The position numbers and the translations under genes are program-made. 64,000 nucleotides of DNA, from assembly GCA_020199835.1 (NCBI GenBank), contig JAIVJV010000013.1:62001-126000 (forward strand). The letters run 5' to 3'. Below are positions 44,908 to 53,121 of the stretch, in pieces (the first letter of the stretch is position 1; each line of letters starts with the position of its first letter). The notes beneath the pieces are model-generated. The model did no database searches. It saw only the letters and a program-made list of their open reading frames with translations, and was not told where the DNA came from. The stretch is from Acidobacteriota bacterium. GTDB lineage: Bacteria; Acidobacteriota; Blastocatellia; Pyrinomonadales; Pyrinomonadaceae.

Positions 44908-45186
44908 TTACTTGCCCTCCCTTCCGGATTTTTCGACACGATCGAGATAGTCGACATAACGCTTGATGACTTCGTCGAGCGACTTGGCCCGATCGTAGGC
45001 GTACTTATCGAGGTAATACTCACCACCATTCGTGACGCCGTAATACACGGAGCGGCCATCGATCGAAATTCGTTTGCTTCGTTCGTCGGTGGGAATGACG
45101 ATTTCGTGGCCGTTGTAAGTTTCGCGGCGCACAGTCGGGAGGGTTGGGCGCGGTTTGTCCGCGCCCCCCTTCTTACTTTTGTCCAT
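44908..45186 (-). CDS. MelC1 (caddie)-like tyrosinase partner
   Basis: 92 residues with a good AAAGGAG ribosome-binding site. Segment order resembles Streptomyces MelC1, the chaperone that delivers copper to tyrosinase: ETYNGHEIVI (residues 22-31; family style E-x-Y-x-G-x-x-I), ISIDGRSVYY (40-49; VDGRxLHV in MelC1), GGEYYLDKYAY (54-64; ADGSYxSVVSHY) and SLDEVIKRYVDYL (the C-terminal helix with AAxxAVD). It lacks the Tat signal and the histidine cluster of MelC1, so it would act in the cytoplasm. Tyr57, 58, 62 or 64 may occupy the place of the active-site caddie tyrosine. As in Streptomyces, it lies directly upstream of the tyrosinase gene. The resemblance is by eye only. Confidence 0.6.
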   Translation of the reverse strand: MDKSKKGGADKPRPTLPTVRRETYNGHEIVIPTDERSKRISIDGRSVYYGVTNGGEYYLDKYAYDRAKSLDEVIKRYVDYLDRVEKSGREGK

Positions 45187-45251
45187 AGGTTCTCCTTTGC
45201 GAGGCTAGTGGGTAGAGAGAATCAAGTAGCCGTGAGGAGTTTGGGTGTGTG

Positions 45252-45803
45252 TTACTTCTTGGGTGTGCGCCCGCCACCTCTCATCGGTTTGGTGGAACGT
45301 GCTTTGTGCTGTTCCCATCGCGCCGCCGGTAAGCGGTTGTCATCCTTGCCGCGCGTGTCTTTGTAATAAGGCACCTCGGCCCAGGCGATTTCCACCACGA
45401 CTTCGCGCGCTTCTGAGAGTGGGTGAGTCTCGAATGCGATCTCTCCCGGCGGGGCGTTTCGCGAAAGTTTGATTATTCGATCGGGCACCGTGATGTGGAT
45501 CTCGGCAGTGCTTCCCGGATCGATGCGTCGGAAGACCGGCAACTTCATGATCGCTCCGGGAATGACTTCTCGACCTTCATCTGAGAGGGCGACAGTGAGG
45601 ATTTTTGTGTTTGGATCGTAACGAGTCGCACGGACATCAGAAATGTAGTGCAACGCACGGTCAGCATCGTTCTTCATGCGCACTACCAACTCGAGTTCAC
45701 CGGGAGTCTTCTTTCCGGTTTTCTCGTCCGTGTATCCAGGCCTGGGTTCGACTGCTTCGATCGAGGCCTTCAAGTCGTCTGGTTTTGTATCTCTGCCTTT
45801 CAT
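45252..45803 (-). CDS. Beta-rich protein of unknown function in the tyrosinase operon
   Basis: 183 residues. Alternating hydrophobic/polar strands (ELELVVRMKNDADRALHYISDVRATRYDP, KILTVALSDEG, STAEIHITVPDRIIKL, REVVVEIAWAEVPYY) suggest a beta-sandwich. The last 30 residues are basic. There is no signal peptide and no known motif. Its ATG overlaps the stop of the metalloprotease-like gene (ATGA), so the two are probably coupled. A 65-nt gap separates it from the caddie-like gene. Confidence 0.6.
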   Translation of the reverse strand: MKGRDTKPDDLKASIEAVEPRPGYTDEKTGKKTPGELELVVRMKNDADRALHYISDVRATRYDPNTKILTVALSDEGREVIPGAIMKLPVFRRIDPGSTAEIHITVPDRIIKLSRNAPPGEIAFETHPLSEAREVVVEIAWAEVPYYKDTRGKDDNRLPAARWEQHKARSTKPMRGGGRTPKK

Positions 45804-47236
45804 TGGACAACCCCCGCGTTAGCTGTCAGACCATTTAGTACGACGTCGACGGATGTGATATCCGCGAACCGATCTAACAGGCGTTGGTGAAAACGTTTTT
45901 TGCTCGCCGGCGATTGCAGCAACACGTTCTCACAAAACTCCAGCTCTTTGACCACTTCTTCCGCAGACAACGCCGCCCAGACGTCGCTGATCGGGATCTC
46001 CGGCGCCCAGGTATCGAGCTCGTTGTTGAACGCGCGACCAATCGCCGCTTCGTCAGCGCCGGCGAGATAACGTGTCAGCACATCGTGATAGATGCGCACA
46101 GGTGCAACCAGCGCCCATTGCATGTACTCGCTCGGCCACGCGCGTTCGCGCAAAAGAGTGAGCAGTTCTGCCGGTGCGCTGTTACCTTCCGTTTCTTCCT
46201 GCATCCAGTACGCAACCGTCGATTGCAGGGCTTCGAGCCGGCTTTGCGCTGCGGCACGATCGGGATGGTGACGAACAAACGCCGCCCCGAGTTCCGCATC
46301 GCTGAAGTTATTGCCGGAACGCTCTATCATGACTTTCCAGAAGTCCAGCAGCGGGTTGATATAACCCTCGAGGAGATGCCCCGGGATTTCCGGGTTCCCG
46401 ACCATGATCGTGCACACCTGTGGTGAGAACGAGTAATAGTCGTAGAAAAACTTCTGGAAGAAAGCATACCCGACCTCAGTGCTGCGCACGAAGTGGTCGC
46501 GCACCGAACGCAGAAACTGAATCTGTTTTGAGTTGAGTGATTTGGAAGCGACGGTGGCAATAATGCAGCAACCGCCGTCGCACCCCACAGCACCACAGTG
46601 GATTCCCGGGTCGCGCAGGGCCGGAGTCTCGCCCTGACGATTGGCGATTTGCGTGCGCAGATCGTTCTCGTCGGTGATCGCGGCGTTTTCTTCCGGAGAC
46701 GACGGATCGCATTCGCCCGTCAACGCAAGTAGCCCGTTGTTGACGATGCGAAACGCGTGCGAGAACTCGTGATACAAGACCACGGGATTCGAGATGGGCA
46801 GATCGATATCGCCGCTTCCCTGTCGCGCGACACAGATGTTCTGCTGCGTGTCGTATATCACGAGACAGAACTCGGTCGTGTTAAGAGATGCGCCAGCCAG
46901 ACCGCTGCTGTTGGGCGCTAACGCGGTTCCGTTATGACGAAAGTCGGTTCCGTCATCGAGCGTGAAGCCTGCCAGTCCCGGGATAACCACGGTATCAACC
47001 TGCTGCGGGCCGCTACCGTAGTCCGGCGTGAAAGTGGTGTTCACCAGTGCGTCAAGCCGGAGCTGCGGTGGACCATTTTCAGTGCGTGCGTAAGTTACCT
47101 GTTGCCGGCCACCGGCTGGATCGTTCAGGCCCACACCATCGTCGTTGGCGATAATGACGCAATCGATGAAGGCCTGAAACGTATCGATCTGATCGTTACC
47201 GATGCCGGCCGCGTCTTCAAGAATGAATAGTGCCAT
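45800..47236 (-). CDS. HExxH metalloprotease-like protein with internal CFI-box-like segment
   Basis: 478 residues from ATG 47236, which has GGAGGG at 8 nt. A longer frame to 47467 lies in the neighbouring gene in another phase. The zincin motif HEFSHAFR is at residues 156-163. EENAAITDENDLR (182-194) is the likely place of the third ligand, in the style of M91-like effector proteases. Residues 219-290 (CDGGCCIIATVASKS, QIQFLRSVRDHFVRS, FYDYYSFSP) resemble the CFI-box module, normally found at the extreme C-terminus of proteins, but here in the middle. The rest is helical with an LRERAWPSEYMQWAL stretch. There is no signal peptide. The substrate is unknown. Confidence 0.7.
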   Translation of the reverse strand: MALFILEDAAGIGNDQIDTFQAFIDCVIIANDDGVGLNDPAGGRQQVTYARTENGPPQLRLDALVNTTFTPDYGSGPQQVDTVVIPGLAGFTLDDGTDFRHNGTALAPNSSGLAGASLNTTEFCLVIYDTQQNICVARQGSGDIDLPISNPVVLYHEFSHAFRIVNNGLLALTGECDPSSPEENAAITDENDLRTQIANRQGETPALRDPGIHCGAVGCDGGCCIIATVASKSLNSKQIQFLRSVRDHFVRSTEVGYAFFQKFFYDYYSFSPQVCTIMVGNPEIPGHLLEGYINPLLDFWKVMIERSGNNFSDAELGAAFVRHHPDRAAAQSRLEALQSTVAYWMQEETEGNSAPAELLTLLRERAWPSEYMQWALVAPVRIYHDVLTRYLAGADEAAIGRAFNNELDTWAPEIPISDVWAALSAEEVVKELEFCENVLLQSPASKKRFHQRLLDRFADITSVDVVLNGLTANAGVVQ

Positions 47237-47240
47237 GACT

Positions 47241-47813
47241 TTAACCCTCCGGTTGTCTGGATGGTGTCGGTAATGGCCTCCAATCCTGGCCCGTGGGCTG
47301 GCGATCGCGGAAGACCGGAACTGGGCAACGCTGAGGGCACGGCTCCTCCGGAGTTCGTTCCGGTGGGCAGCACTCTTCCATCTTCTCAACCAACTCCTTG
47401 TGGCGGTGGTAGTCGATGGCTTCGCAGCAATGCACTCTTTCGAGAATGCCCGTGGTTTCCTCAACAAACTTGAGTGTCTCCTCGCTGAGTCGTACCTGAC
47501 GGCCCAACTTGCGCATGATGTTGCAAAGGAGATCGTTGCTGTTGGCGAGTTCGCAGATGATGGTGTCGTTTTGCTGGCGATTATGGTCCAGCAAACCGAG
47601 CGCGGCGATTTGCACGTGGAGCAGAGCGAAGAGACCCTGCGAGAGGTTGGCGAAGCCGTTGGTCAACGTGTTGTTTACCTGGTTCAGCCGATTGTTGGTT
47701 TGGACGAGTTCGTTGCGAATGTCAGCGGTGTTTTGAGCTGTGTTCGATGTGTTGGTTTGAATTTGATCGAGTCTGGCGTTGATTTGATCTGCAACGTCCT
47801 GAATAGATGGCAT
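47241..47813 (-). CDS. Coiled-coil protein with Cys/Pro-rich tail
   Basis: 190 residues from ATG 47813, with a near-perfect AGGAGG at 5 nt. Residues 1-60 are Asn/Gln/Thr-rich heptads (INARLDQIQTNTSNTAQN, NELVQTNNRLNQVNNTL). A second helical part contains DHNRQQNDTIICELANSNDLLCNIM. The tail has HCCEAIDYHR, MEECCPPE and EPCPQRCPVP, about nine cysteines that may bind metal or form disulfides. It is first in the tyrosinase operon and may be a scaffold. No signal peptide or known family. Confidence 0.65.
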   Translation of the reverse strand: MPSIQDVADQINARLDQIQTNTSNTAQNTADIRNELVQTNNRLNQVNNTLTNGFANLSQGLFALLHVQIAALGLLDHNRQQNDTIICELANSNDLLCNIMRKLGRQVRLSEETLKFVEETTGILERVHCCEAIDYHRHKELVEKMEECCPPERTPEEPCPQRCPVPVFRDRQPTGQDWRPLPTPSRQPEG

Positions 47814-47952
47814 ATCATCCTCCTGACAAAAGTGAGGTCTTGCTGGCCCACAGCAGATCAACTTGTGTACCACTGTCAAAAGACCCGTGAAACAAGCGAG
47901 TTCAGTTTGGACGTTGTTAATAAATTGGTGCGTGTGTCTACTACTGGTGTCG

Positions 47953-47981
47953 TTGCTGTCTACAAAAGTCTCCAGTAAGAT
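47953..47981 (+). promoter_or_regulatory. Candidate promoter for mtnA
   Basis: TTGCTG (47953-47958) and TAAGAT (47976-47981) are 17 nt apart. The expected transcription start near 47988 is only a few bases before ATG 47991 and no Shine-Dalgarno is seen, so the message may be leaderless. Confidence 0.3.
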
Positions 47982-47990
47982 GCGTCACAT

Positions 47991-49052
47991 ATGATCAAAA
48001 CCATCGAGTGGACAAAAGATGGCATACGTATGCTGGACCAGCGACTGTTGCCCGGGCAGGAAACGTATTTGATGCTGCGTTCTTACGATGAAGTCGCGGA
48101 AGCCATCAAGAAAATGGTGATTCGTGGCGCTCCGGCGATCGGCGTCGCCGCGGCAATGGGAATTGCGCTCGGGGCGAGTCAGTCGGTGGGAACTTCAGTC
48201 GCCGATCTCGAAGACGACCTGCTGTACATCTGCGACGAGATGGGCAAGACCCGCCCGACCGCGGTCAACCTCTTCTGGGCGATCGAACGCATGCGCGCCA
48301 CGTTTCAGCGCGCCAAAAGCAAAAACGACGTCGAAGAAGTAAAAAAGATTCTCGTAGCCGAAGCGCTCGCGATCTTCGAGGAAGACCTCGCAGCCAATCG
48401 CGCCATCGGCAAACACGGCGGTCCGCTAATTCCCGACAACGCCACCGTGCTCACACACTGCAACGCGGGTGCGTTAGCTACCGCCGGTGATTACGGCACC
48501 GCGCTCGGCGTAATCCGTGGCGCTCGCGATGCCGGCAAGAAAATCGCCGTCATTGCCGATGAAACACGACCTTTTCTTCAGGGTCTTCGCCTCACGGCAT
48601 GGGAACTCGCAAAAGACGACATCCCCGTTACCGTTATCACTGACAACATGGCCGGACACGTTATGAAGAGCGGCAAAGTCGATGCGGTCGTGGTCGGCGC
48701 CGATCGAATCGCCTCGAACGGCGACACGGCAAACAAGATCGGAACCTACATGGTTGCTGTCCTTGCGCGCGAACACAACATTCCGTTTTACGTCGCCGCG
48801 CCGTTGACGACGCTCGATATGTCGCTGCAGTCAGGCGAAGAGATCCCAATCGAGGAACGCGACGAAAAGGAAGTGACGCACATTCGCGACTATCAGTTAG
48901 CGCCCGATGGTGTCGGCGTTCACAATCCCGCGTTCGACGTCACACCAAATCATCTGATCACGGCGATCATTACCGACAAGGGTGTCGCGCGACCGCCGTA
49001 CACGGAGAGTTTGCCGAAGCTTTTTGCGGAGACTAATGCTGCCGGGGGTTGA
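47991..49052 (+). CDS. mtnA: S-methyl-5-thioribose-1-phosphate isomerase
   Basis: 353 residues. MtnA converts methylthioribose-1-phosphate to methylthioribulose-1-phosphate in methionine salvage. [13 protein letters not shown] at the N-terminus, [10 protein letters not shown] with the catalytic Cys, and [20 protein letters not shown] with the catalytic Asp are intact. Other mtn genes are not nearby. Its last 20 nt overlap the convergent epimerase gene. Confidence 0.94.
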   Translation: MIKTIEWTKDGIRMLDQRLLPGQETYLMLRSYDEVAEAIKKMVIRGAPAIGVAAAMGIALGASQSVGTSVADLEDDLLYICDEMGKTRPTAVNLFWAIERMRATFQRAKSKNDVEEVKKILVAEALAIFEEDLAANRAIGKHGGPLIPDNATVLTHCNAGALATAGDYGTALGVIRGARDAGKKIAVIADETRPFLQGLRLTAWELAKDDIPVTVITDNMAGHVMKSGKVDAVVVGADRIASNGDTANKIGTYMVAVLAREHNIPFYVAAPLTTLDMSLQSGEEIPIEERDEKEVTHIRDYQLAPDGVGVHNPAFDVTPNHLITAIITDKGVARPPYTESLPKLFAETNAAGG

Positions 49053-49998
49053 AGCGGCTGGATTTCCACCAATCGATCGTTCGTTTCAAACCTTCACGAA
49101 GACCGACTTTTGATTCAAAACCGAGAAGTTCACGGGCCATTGAGTTATCCGCGAGACTGTGACGAACATCGCCGACGCGTGGCTCGCGATACTCGGCGGT
49201 AACGTCCTGTTTACCAGTCAAATCTTTAAGTTCTGCGAGCAGCTCGTTCAACGTGATCCGCTCGCCGTTTGCAACGTTGATGACTTTTCCGGACGCGCCT
49301 GGCGCGTTCGCCGCACTGAGATTCGCCGCGACCACGTTGTCAATGTATGTGAAATCGCGCGACTGCTCGCCGTCGCCGAAAATTACCGGCCGTTCATCTC
49401 CAAGCAATGAGCTGATAAAGCGCGACACCACTCCCGAATACTGCGAGCTGGGATCCTGTCGTGGACCAAAGACGTTGAAGTAACGCAGCGAAACGGTTTC
49501 GAGGCCGTAAACCCGCGTGAAGACCTGGCAGTAATACTCTCCAACCAGTTTTGCCACCGCGTAAGGCGACAGCGGATCGGGCAACATCTGCTCAGCTTTT
49601 GGAAGCGTGGGTTGATCGCCATAAGCCGAGCTCGACGCCGCGTAAACCACTCGCCTCACATTGTTGTCGCGCGCGGCGAGTAGCAACGAAAACGTGCCGT
49701 CTACCGAGGCGATGTGCGTTTGCCGTGGAGCCTCAACGGAGCGCGGCACTGAAGGAATCGCCGCTTCGTGGAAAACGACCTCGACGCCGTCGAGCGCGTT
49801 CTGAAGCACGTCTTCGTCCGCAACACTGCCTTGGATAAATTCGATATCACCGCCGATCTCGTCAAGGTTCTCACGATGCCCCGTTGAGAGATCGTCCAGC
49901 ACGCGGACACGCGCGCCAACCGCGCTGAGCGCCGCCGCGATGTGCGAACCAATAAAACCCGCGCCACCTGTAACGAGTGCTGTTCCGGTTAATGGCAT
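49033..49998 (-). CDS. NAD-dependent UDP-sugar 4-epimerase-like protein
   Basis: 321 residues, an extended SDR. The NAD motif is [11 protein letters not shown]. The catalytic Tyr-Lys pair is in [13 protein letters not shown], preceded by [32 protein letters not shown] is typical of UDP-GlcNAc/GlcNAcA/glucose 4-epimerases such as WbpP. It is 3 nt after the UDP-sugar dehydrogenase gene, so the pair probably makes a uronic-acid precursor for surface polysaccharide. Confidence 0.9.
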   Translation of the reverse strand: MPLTGTALVTGGAGFIGSHIAAALSAVGARVRVLDDLSTGHRENLDEIGGDIEFIQGSVADEDVLQNALDGVEVVFHEAAIPSVPRSVEAPRQTHIASVDGTFSLLLAARDNNVRRVVYAASSSAYGDQPTLPKAEQMLPDPLSPYAVAKLVGEYYCQVFTRVYGLETVSLRYFNVFGPRQDPSSQYSGVVSRFISSLLGDERPVIFGDGEQSRDFTYIDNVVAANLSAANAPGASGKVINVANGERITLNELLAELKDLTGKQDVTAEYREPRVGDVRHSLADNSMARELLGFESKVGLREGLKRTIDWWKSSRFNPRQH

Positions 49999-50001
49999 CG
50001 T

Positions 50002-51300
50002 TTAGCGGCCCACACCGACGTACTCAAAACCAATCTCTTTCATATCTTCGGGATCGTAAATGTTGCGCAGGTCGGCAACTTTGGGGGTGGACATCAAATC
50101 GCGAATGCGCACGAGGTCGAGCGCGCGAAACTGGTTCCACTCGGTTACGAACACGAGCGCGTCAGCGTGCGTCACCGCGGCGTATTCGTCGTCGGCATAC
50201 TCGATGTCCGGCAATAACTTCTTCGCTTCCGACACTGCGACTGGATCGTACGCACAAACCCTGGCGCCGTCTTCAATGAGGGCACGAATGATGCCGAGCG
50301 CGGGCGCCTCCCGCATGTCGTCGGTTTCCGGTTTGAACGCGAGTCCCAACACCGCAATCTTCTTGCCCTTGAACTTGCCGACGAGTTCCCTGATTTTCGC
50401 CAGCATGTGCTGACCCTGACGCTGGTTCACCTCGATGACGGCATCGACGATTAACGAAGCACACTCATACTGCCGCGCCACTGACGATAAAGCCCGCGTG
50501 TCCTTGGGAAAACACGAACCGCCAAAACCTGGACCAGGATGAAGAAACTTGCTGCCGATTCGTTTGTCCATGCCGATGGCCCGCGCGACGTCGTGCACGT
50601 CGCAACCGATCTTGTCGCAGAGGTTCGCAATCTCATTGATGAAGGAAACTTTCGTGGCCAGAAACGCATTCGCCGCGTATTTCGTTAACTCCGCTGCTTC
50701 CAGAGAAGTGATCACAAACGGCGCTTCGATCAAATAAAGCGGGCGATACAGATCCTTCATGATCGCGATCGCTTCCTCGTCGCGGCTGCCGATTACCACG
50801 CGATCGGGACGCATGAAATCATTAATGGCCGCGCCTTCGCGCAGGAACTCCGGGTTGGAAACAACTCCAAACGTCGCTTTGGTTTTCTTTCGTTCCGCAA
50901 CCAATTTGCGAATGTGCTCGCCCGTGCCGATCGGCACTGTGGACTTCGTCACGATCACTTTGTAGCCGTTCATGTAATCGGCGATGGAGCACGCTGCGGC
51001 TTCAACAAAACTCAGGTCTGGAGAACCATCAGCTTTTGGCGGAGTGCCAACGGCGAGAAAGATGACGAGGGCTTGTTCGATCGCCTGGCGGACGTCGGTG
51101 GTGAAACGAAGCCGGCCGGCCTGACTATTTTTAGCGACTAGGTGTTCGAGGCCTGGTTCGTAGATCGGCATGACGCCGTTGAGCAGCCGCTCGATCTTCT
51201 CGTTATCGACATCTACGCAGGTGACATCGACGCCGAACTCGGCGAAACACGAACCAGTAACGAGTCCGACATAACCAGTGCCGATAACCGCAATATGCAT
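50002..51300 (-). CDS. UDP-glucose/GDP-mannose 6-dehydrogenase
   Basis: 432 residues. The N-terminal Rossmann motif is GTGYVGLVTG, and the catalytic Cys lies in GFGGSCFPKDTRAL. KSTVPIGTG and GLAFKPETDDMREAPAL are conserved. It oxidises UDP-glucose to UDP-glucuronate (or an equivalent NDP-sugar) in two NAD-linked steps and feeds the following epimerase. The precise sugar is not decidable from sequence. Confidence 0.92.
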   Translation of the reverse strand: MHIAVIGTGYVGLVTGSCFAEFGVDVTCVDVDNEKIERLLNGVMPIYEPGLEHLVAKNSQAGRLRFTTDVRQAIEQALVIFLAVGTPPKADGSPDLSFVEAAACSIADYMNGYKVIVTKSTVPIGTGEHIRKLVAERKKTKATFGVVSNPEFLREGAAINDFMRPDRVVIGSRDEEAIAIMKDLYRPLYLIEAPFVITSLEAAELTKYAANAFLATKVSFINEIANLCDKIGCDVHDVARAIGMDKRIGSKFLHPGPGFGGSCFPKDTRALSSVARQYECASLIVDAVIEVNQRQGQHMLAKIRELVGKFKGKKIAVLGLAFKPETDDMREAPALGIIRALIEDGARVCAYDPVAVSEAKKLLPDIEYADDEYAAVTHADALVFVTEWNQFRALDLVRIRDLMSTPKVADLRNIYDPEDMKEIGFEYVGVGR

Positions 51301-51354
51301 CTAGAAACGCTTCCTGACGAACGGTGGGGAACCAACCGGATCTCTGGGCAAAAT

Positions 51355-51391
51355 CTTGCGGGCCACGCGCAGTTATCGCGTGACCCGCAAG
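51355..51391 (-). terminator. Intrinsic terminator of the FecR-like gene
   Basis: cttgcgggccacgcg (51355-51369) pairs with cgcgtgacccgcaag (51377-51391), 15-bp arms with one mismatch and a 7-nt loop. On the minus strand it is followed by ATTTTG. It lies between the FecR-like gene and the UDP-sugar dehydrogenase gene. Confidence 0.6.
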
Positions 51392-51456
51392 GTCAATTCA
51401 AGTGACCGCAGCGCTGGTAGCCAGTGCCACAGTGTTTTTACGCGAGCTAAACGAAA

Positions 51457-52149
51457 CTACTTGGTCGGGCTGACTACGGTAACGTCGCCGCCGAAGTTAA
51501 GGTCGTTGTTGTGCGTCACAGCGTAAATCACGGCCGCTACGGCGCCACCCACGGCCAGGAGCAACACGGCCAACGCGCCGCCGCTCATGTCGTCGTCATC
51601 ATCATCGGTCTGCGGATTCGGTACGCCTGCCGCAGCACTCTCGCCCGCCGCTACCTGCTTGGAAGTATTGCCGGTGCGGAACTGCGCAACGCCCGTCTGA
51701 GTCGCAACTGATGTGCGGCCACGGAACGCGCTCACCGTGAAAGTAGTAGCCTGGGTGCCATCAACTAAAACCGAACCGTCTTTCGTGGTCAGGTTGACGG
51801 TCATACCAGCCAGGGTTGAAACCTGAGCACTGCCGGTCTCGAGCGTGGCAGTGATGCTGTTGTCTGCGAAGCTAAGGCGAATATTGCTATTCGGCGCGAG
51901 CTCAACGCGTCCGACCTTGCTGATGTTCACCGATGCGCTGCTTTGAGCCGCGGTGCTGATCGTCGAATCCGAAAACACCGTGCCACCAGAAATCATCTTT
52001 TGGCCGTTCACCGTAACTTGCCCGGAGACCGTCAACTCACCCGACGCCTTCGCGCCCGGCGCGGCCAACACCACCATTGAGTAAACACTCAAAACGGCAA
52101 CCGCCACAGCAGTCGCGATGGACTTGCGGCTCCAAGATTTGCTAATCAT
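51457..52149 (-). CDS. FecR-like exported membrane-anchored protein
   Basis: 230 residues from ATG 52149, preceded by GGGAGG at 8 nt; the nine-codon upstream extension is not needed. A signal or anchor (about residues 10-30) is followed by a FecR-type beta domain (VSGQVTVNGQKMISGGTVFSDSTI, VELAPNSNIRLSF, KDGSVLVDG). A run of six Asp (about residues 182-187) precedes a C-terminal TM helix (ALAVLLLAVGGAVAAVIYAV). It sits beside sugar-nucleotide genes, so an envelope role is likely. Confidence 0.7.
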   Translation of the reverse strand: MISKSWSRKSIATAVAVAVLSVYSMVVLAAPGAKASGELTVSGQVTVNGQKMISGGTVFSDSTISTAAQSSASVNISKVGRVELAPNSNIRLSFADNSITATLETGSAQVSTLAGMTVNLTTKDGSVLVDGTQATTFTVSAFRGRTSVATQTGVAQFRTGNTSKQVAAGESAAAGVPNPQTDDDDDDMSGGALAVLLLAVGGAVAAVIYAVTHNNDLNFGGDVTVVSPTK

Positions 52150-52301
52150 CAACTTTCCTCCCGTAATGTGAAACACAAAGGTCTTTATTGCGTACCGCGA
52201 CGGCCTAACAGTCGTGGGAAACTATATGGTCTGTGGTTGCAAACCCGCAAAGCTTTAATTGCCAGAGATTACGCGTTGAAAAGCCAGTTAACGCTTGGGA
52301 T

Positions 52302-52330
52302 TTATTACACTAATAAAAGGCCTGTGTCAA
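52302..52330 (-). promoter_or_regulatory. Strong sigma-70-type promoter for the FecR-like gene
   Basis: On the minus strand a perfect TTGACA (52330-52325) and TAATAA (52307-52302) are 17 nt apart. A leader of about 145 nt follows before ATG 52149. No known riboswitch is recognised in the leader, which includes a short cgac/gtcg hairpin. Confidence 0.65.
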
Positions 52331-52437
52331 CAACGTTTTGGCCCGAGTCTGCCACAAAACTATGTCAAGGCCCAAGACGTTTGGGCCGCCAAAGTCTAAC
52401 ACAGGTCGGGGGCCAAACCAGTAGAGTTTTTAATAAG

Positions 52438-52992
52438 TTACCGCTGATTTTTCTCAGGACGGGCCGTCTCCGCCTTACTCGAAACCGCCTTTTCGTTCAG
52501 TTCGGCCTGCTCGTAAGGGTCGAGCCGGGCGAAAAGATAAAACACCTCACTCGCCACCCGCACCGGTCCAAGATAACGAAACGTGTTCCGTAGGATTTCC
52601 CCGACCTTCAAACGCGCCGGGGCCGGCGGTTGTGGTCCGAATAGCAGACTCATCTCGCCCGCCGAAACCGCTTCCAACTCCGGCAGATAATCGTTGTGCG
52701 ACTCGCGTGCGAGGCGAATTGCCATCTGGCGCAAGGCTTTTATACGGTTGGAGTTGTGTCGATAGTAGGACGCACTGACTTCCCGCCGGCTGACCCGATC
52801 GTCAACCACTTCCTGCTCGTTGTTGAGGTAACCGAGATAGGCCCGAACCACAGGACCAAATTCCTGGTCCCCCTGGTGCTTTGTCTGGTTCATTTGGCTG
52901 GCCCGTGCGGGAATGAAAACACACGGACCCACCAGGACGCCGATGATTACGAGTGGCAAAAGAGCCGGTAATCTTCCGTTGTGAGTGGCCAT
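52438..52992 (-). CDS. Exported protein of unknown function
   Basis: 184 residues from ATG 52992, chosen because the upstream 32 residues are polar and the protein then starts with a hydrophobic signal (LPALLPLVIIGVLVGPCVFI). The mature part is mostly helical and charged, with YLGYLNNEQEVVDDRVSRREVSASYYRHNSNRI and GPVRVASEVFYLFARLDPYEQAEL. No family recognised. It is divergent from coaBC. Confidence 0.6.
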   Translation of the reverse strand: MATHNGRLPALLPLVIIGVLVGPCVFIPARASQMNQTKHQGDQEFGPVVRAYLGYLNNEQEVVDDRVSRREVSASYYRHNSNRIKALRQMAIRLARESHNDYLPELEAVSAGEMSLLFGPQPPAPARLKVGEILRNTFRYLGPVRVASEVFYLFARLDPYEQAELNEKAVSSKAETARPEKNQR

Positions 52993-53121
52993 GGTTAATG
53001 CCGCCTGGCTCCCGCGTGTCCCGTTTTGTTGTTGACGCCGGATTATAGCAGCCGTTGCGCCAACGAAATTGCGCGGGTCTGTCGGCAATGTTACATTGAT
53101 CTTCGTTTTCCGTTAAGCGCA

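Noticed and set aside
47237..47467. Upstream extension of the metalloprotease-like frame
   Set aside because: It lies in another phase of the coiled-coil gene and reads as basic nonsense; ATG 47236 has its own GGAGGG.
42305..47813. Tyrosinase operon as a prophage or mobile island
   Set aside because: No integrase, transposase, tRNA or direct repeats at the edges; base composition resembles the flanks.
52150..52300. Cyclic-di-GMP riboswitch in the FecR-like leader
   Set aside because: The leader has a long 5' UTR next to polysaccharide genes, but the GEMM core words are not present.
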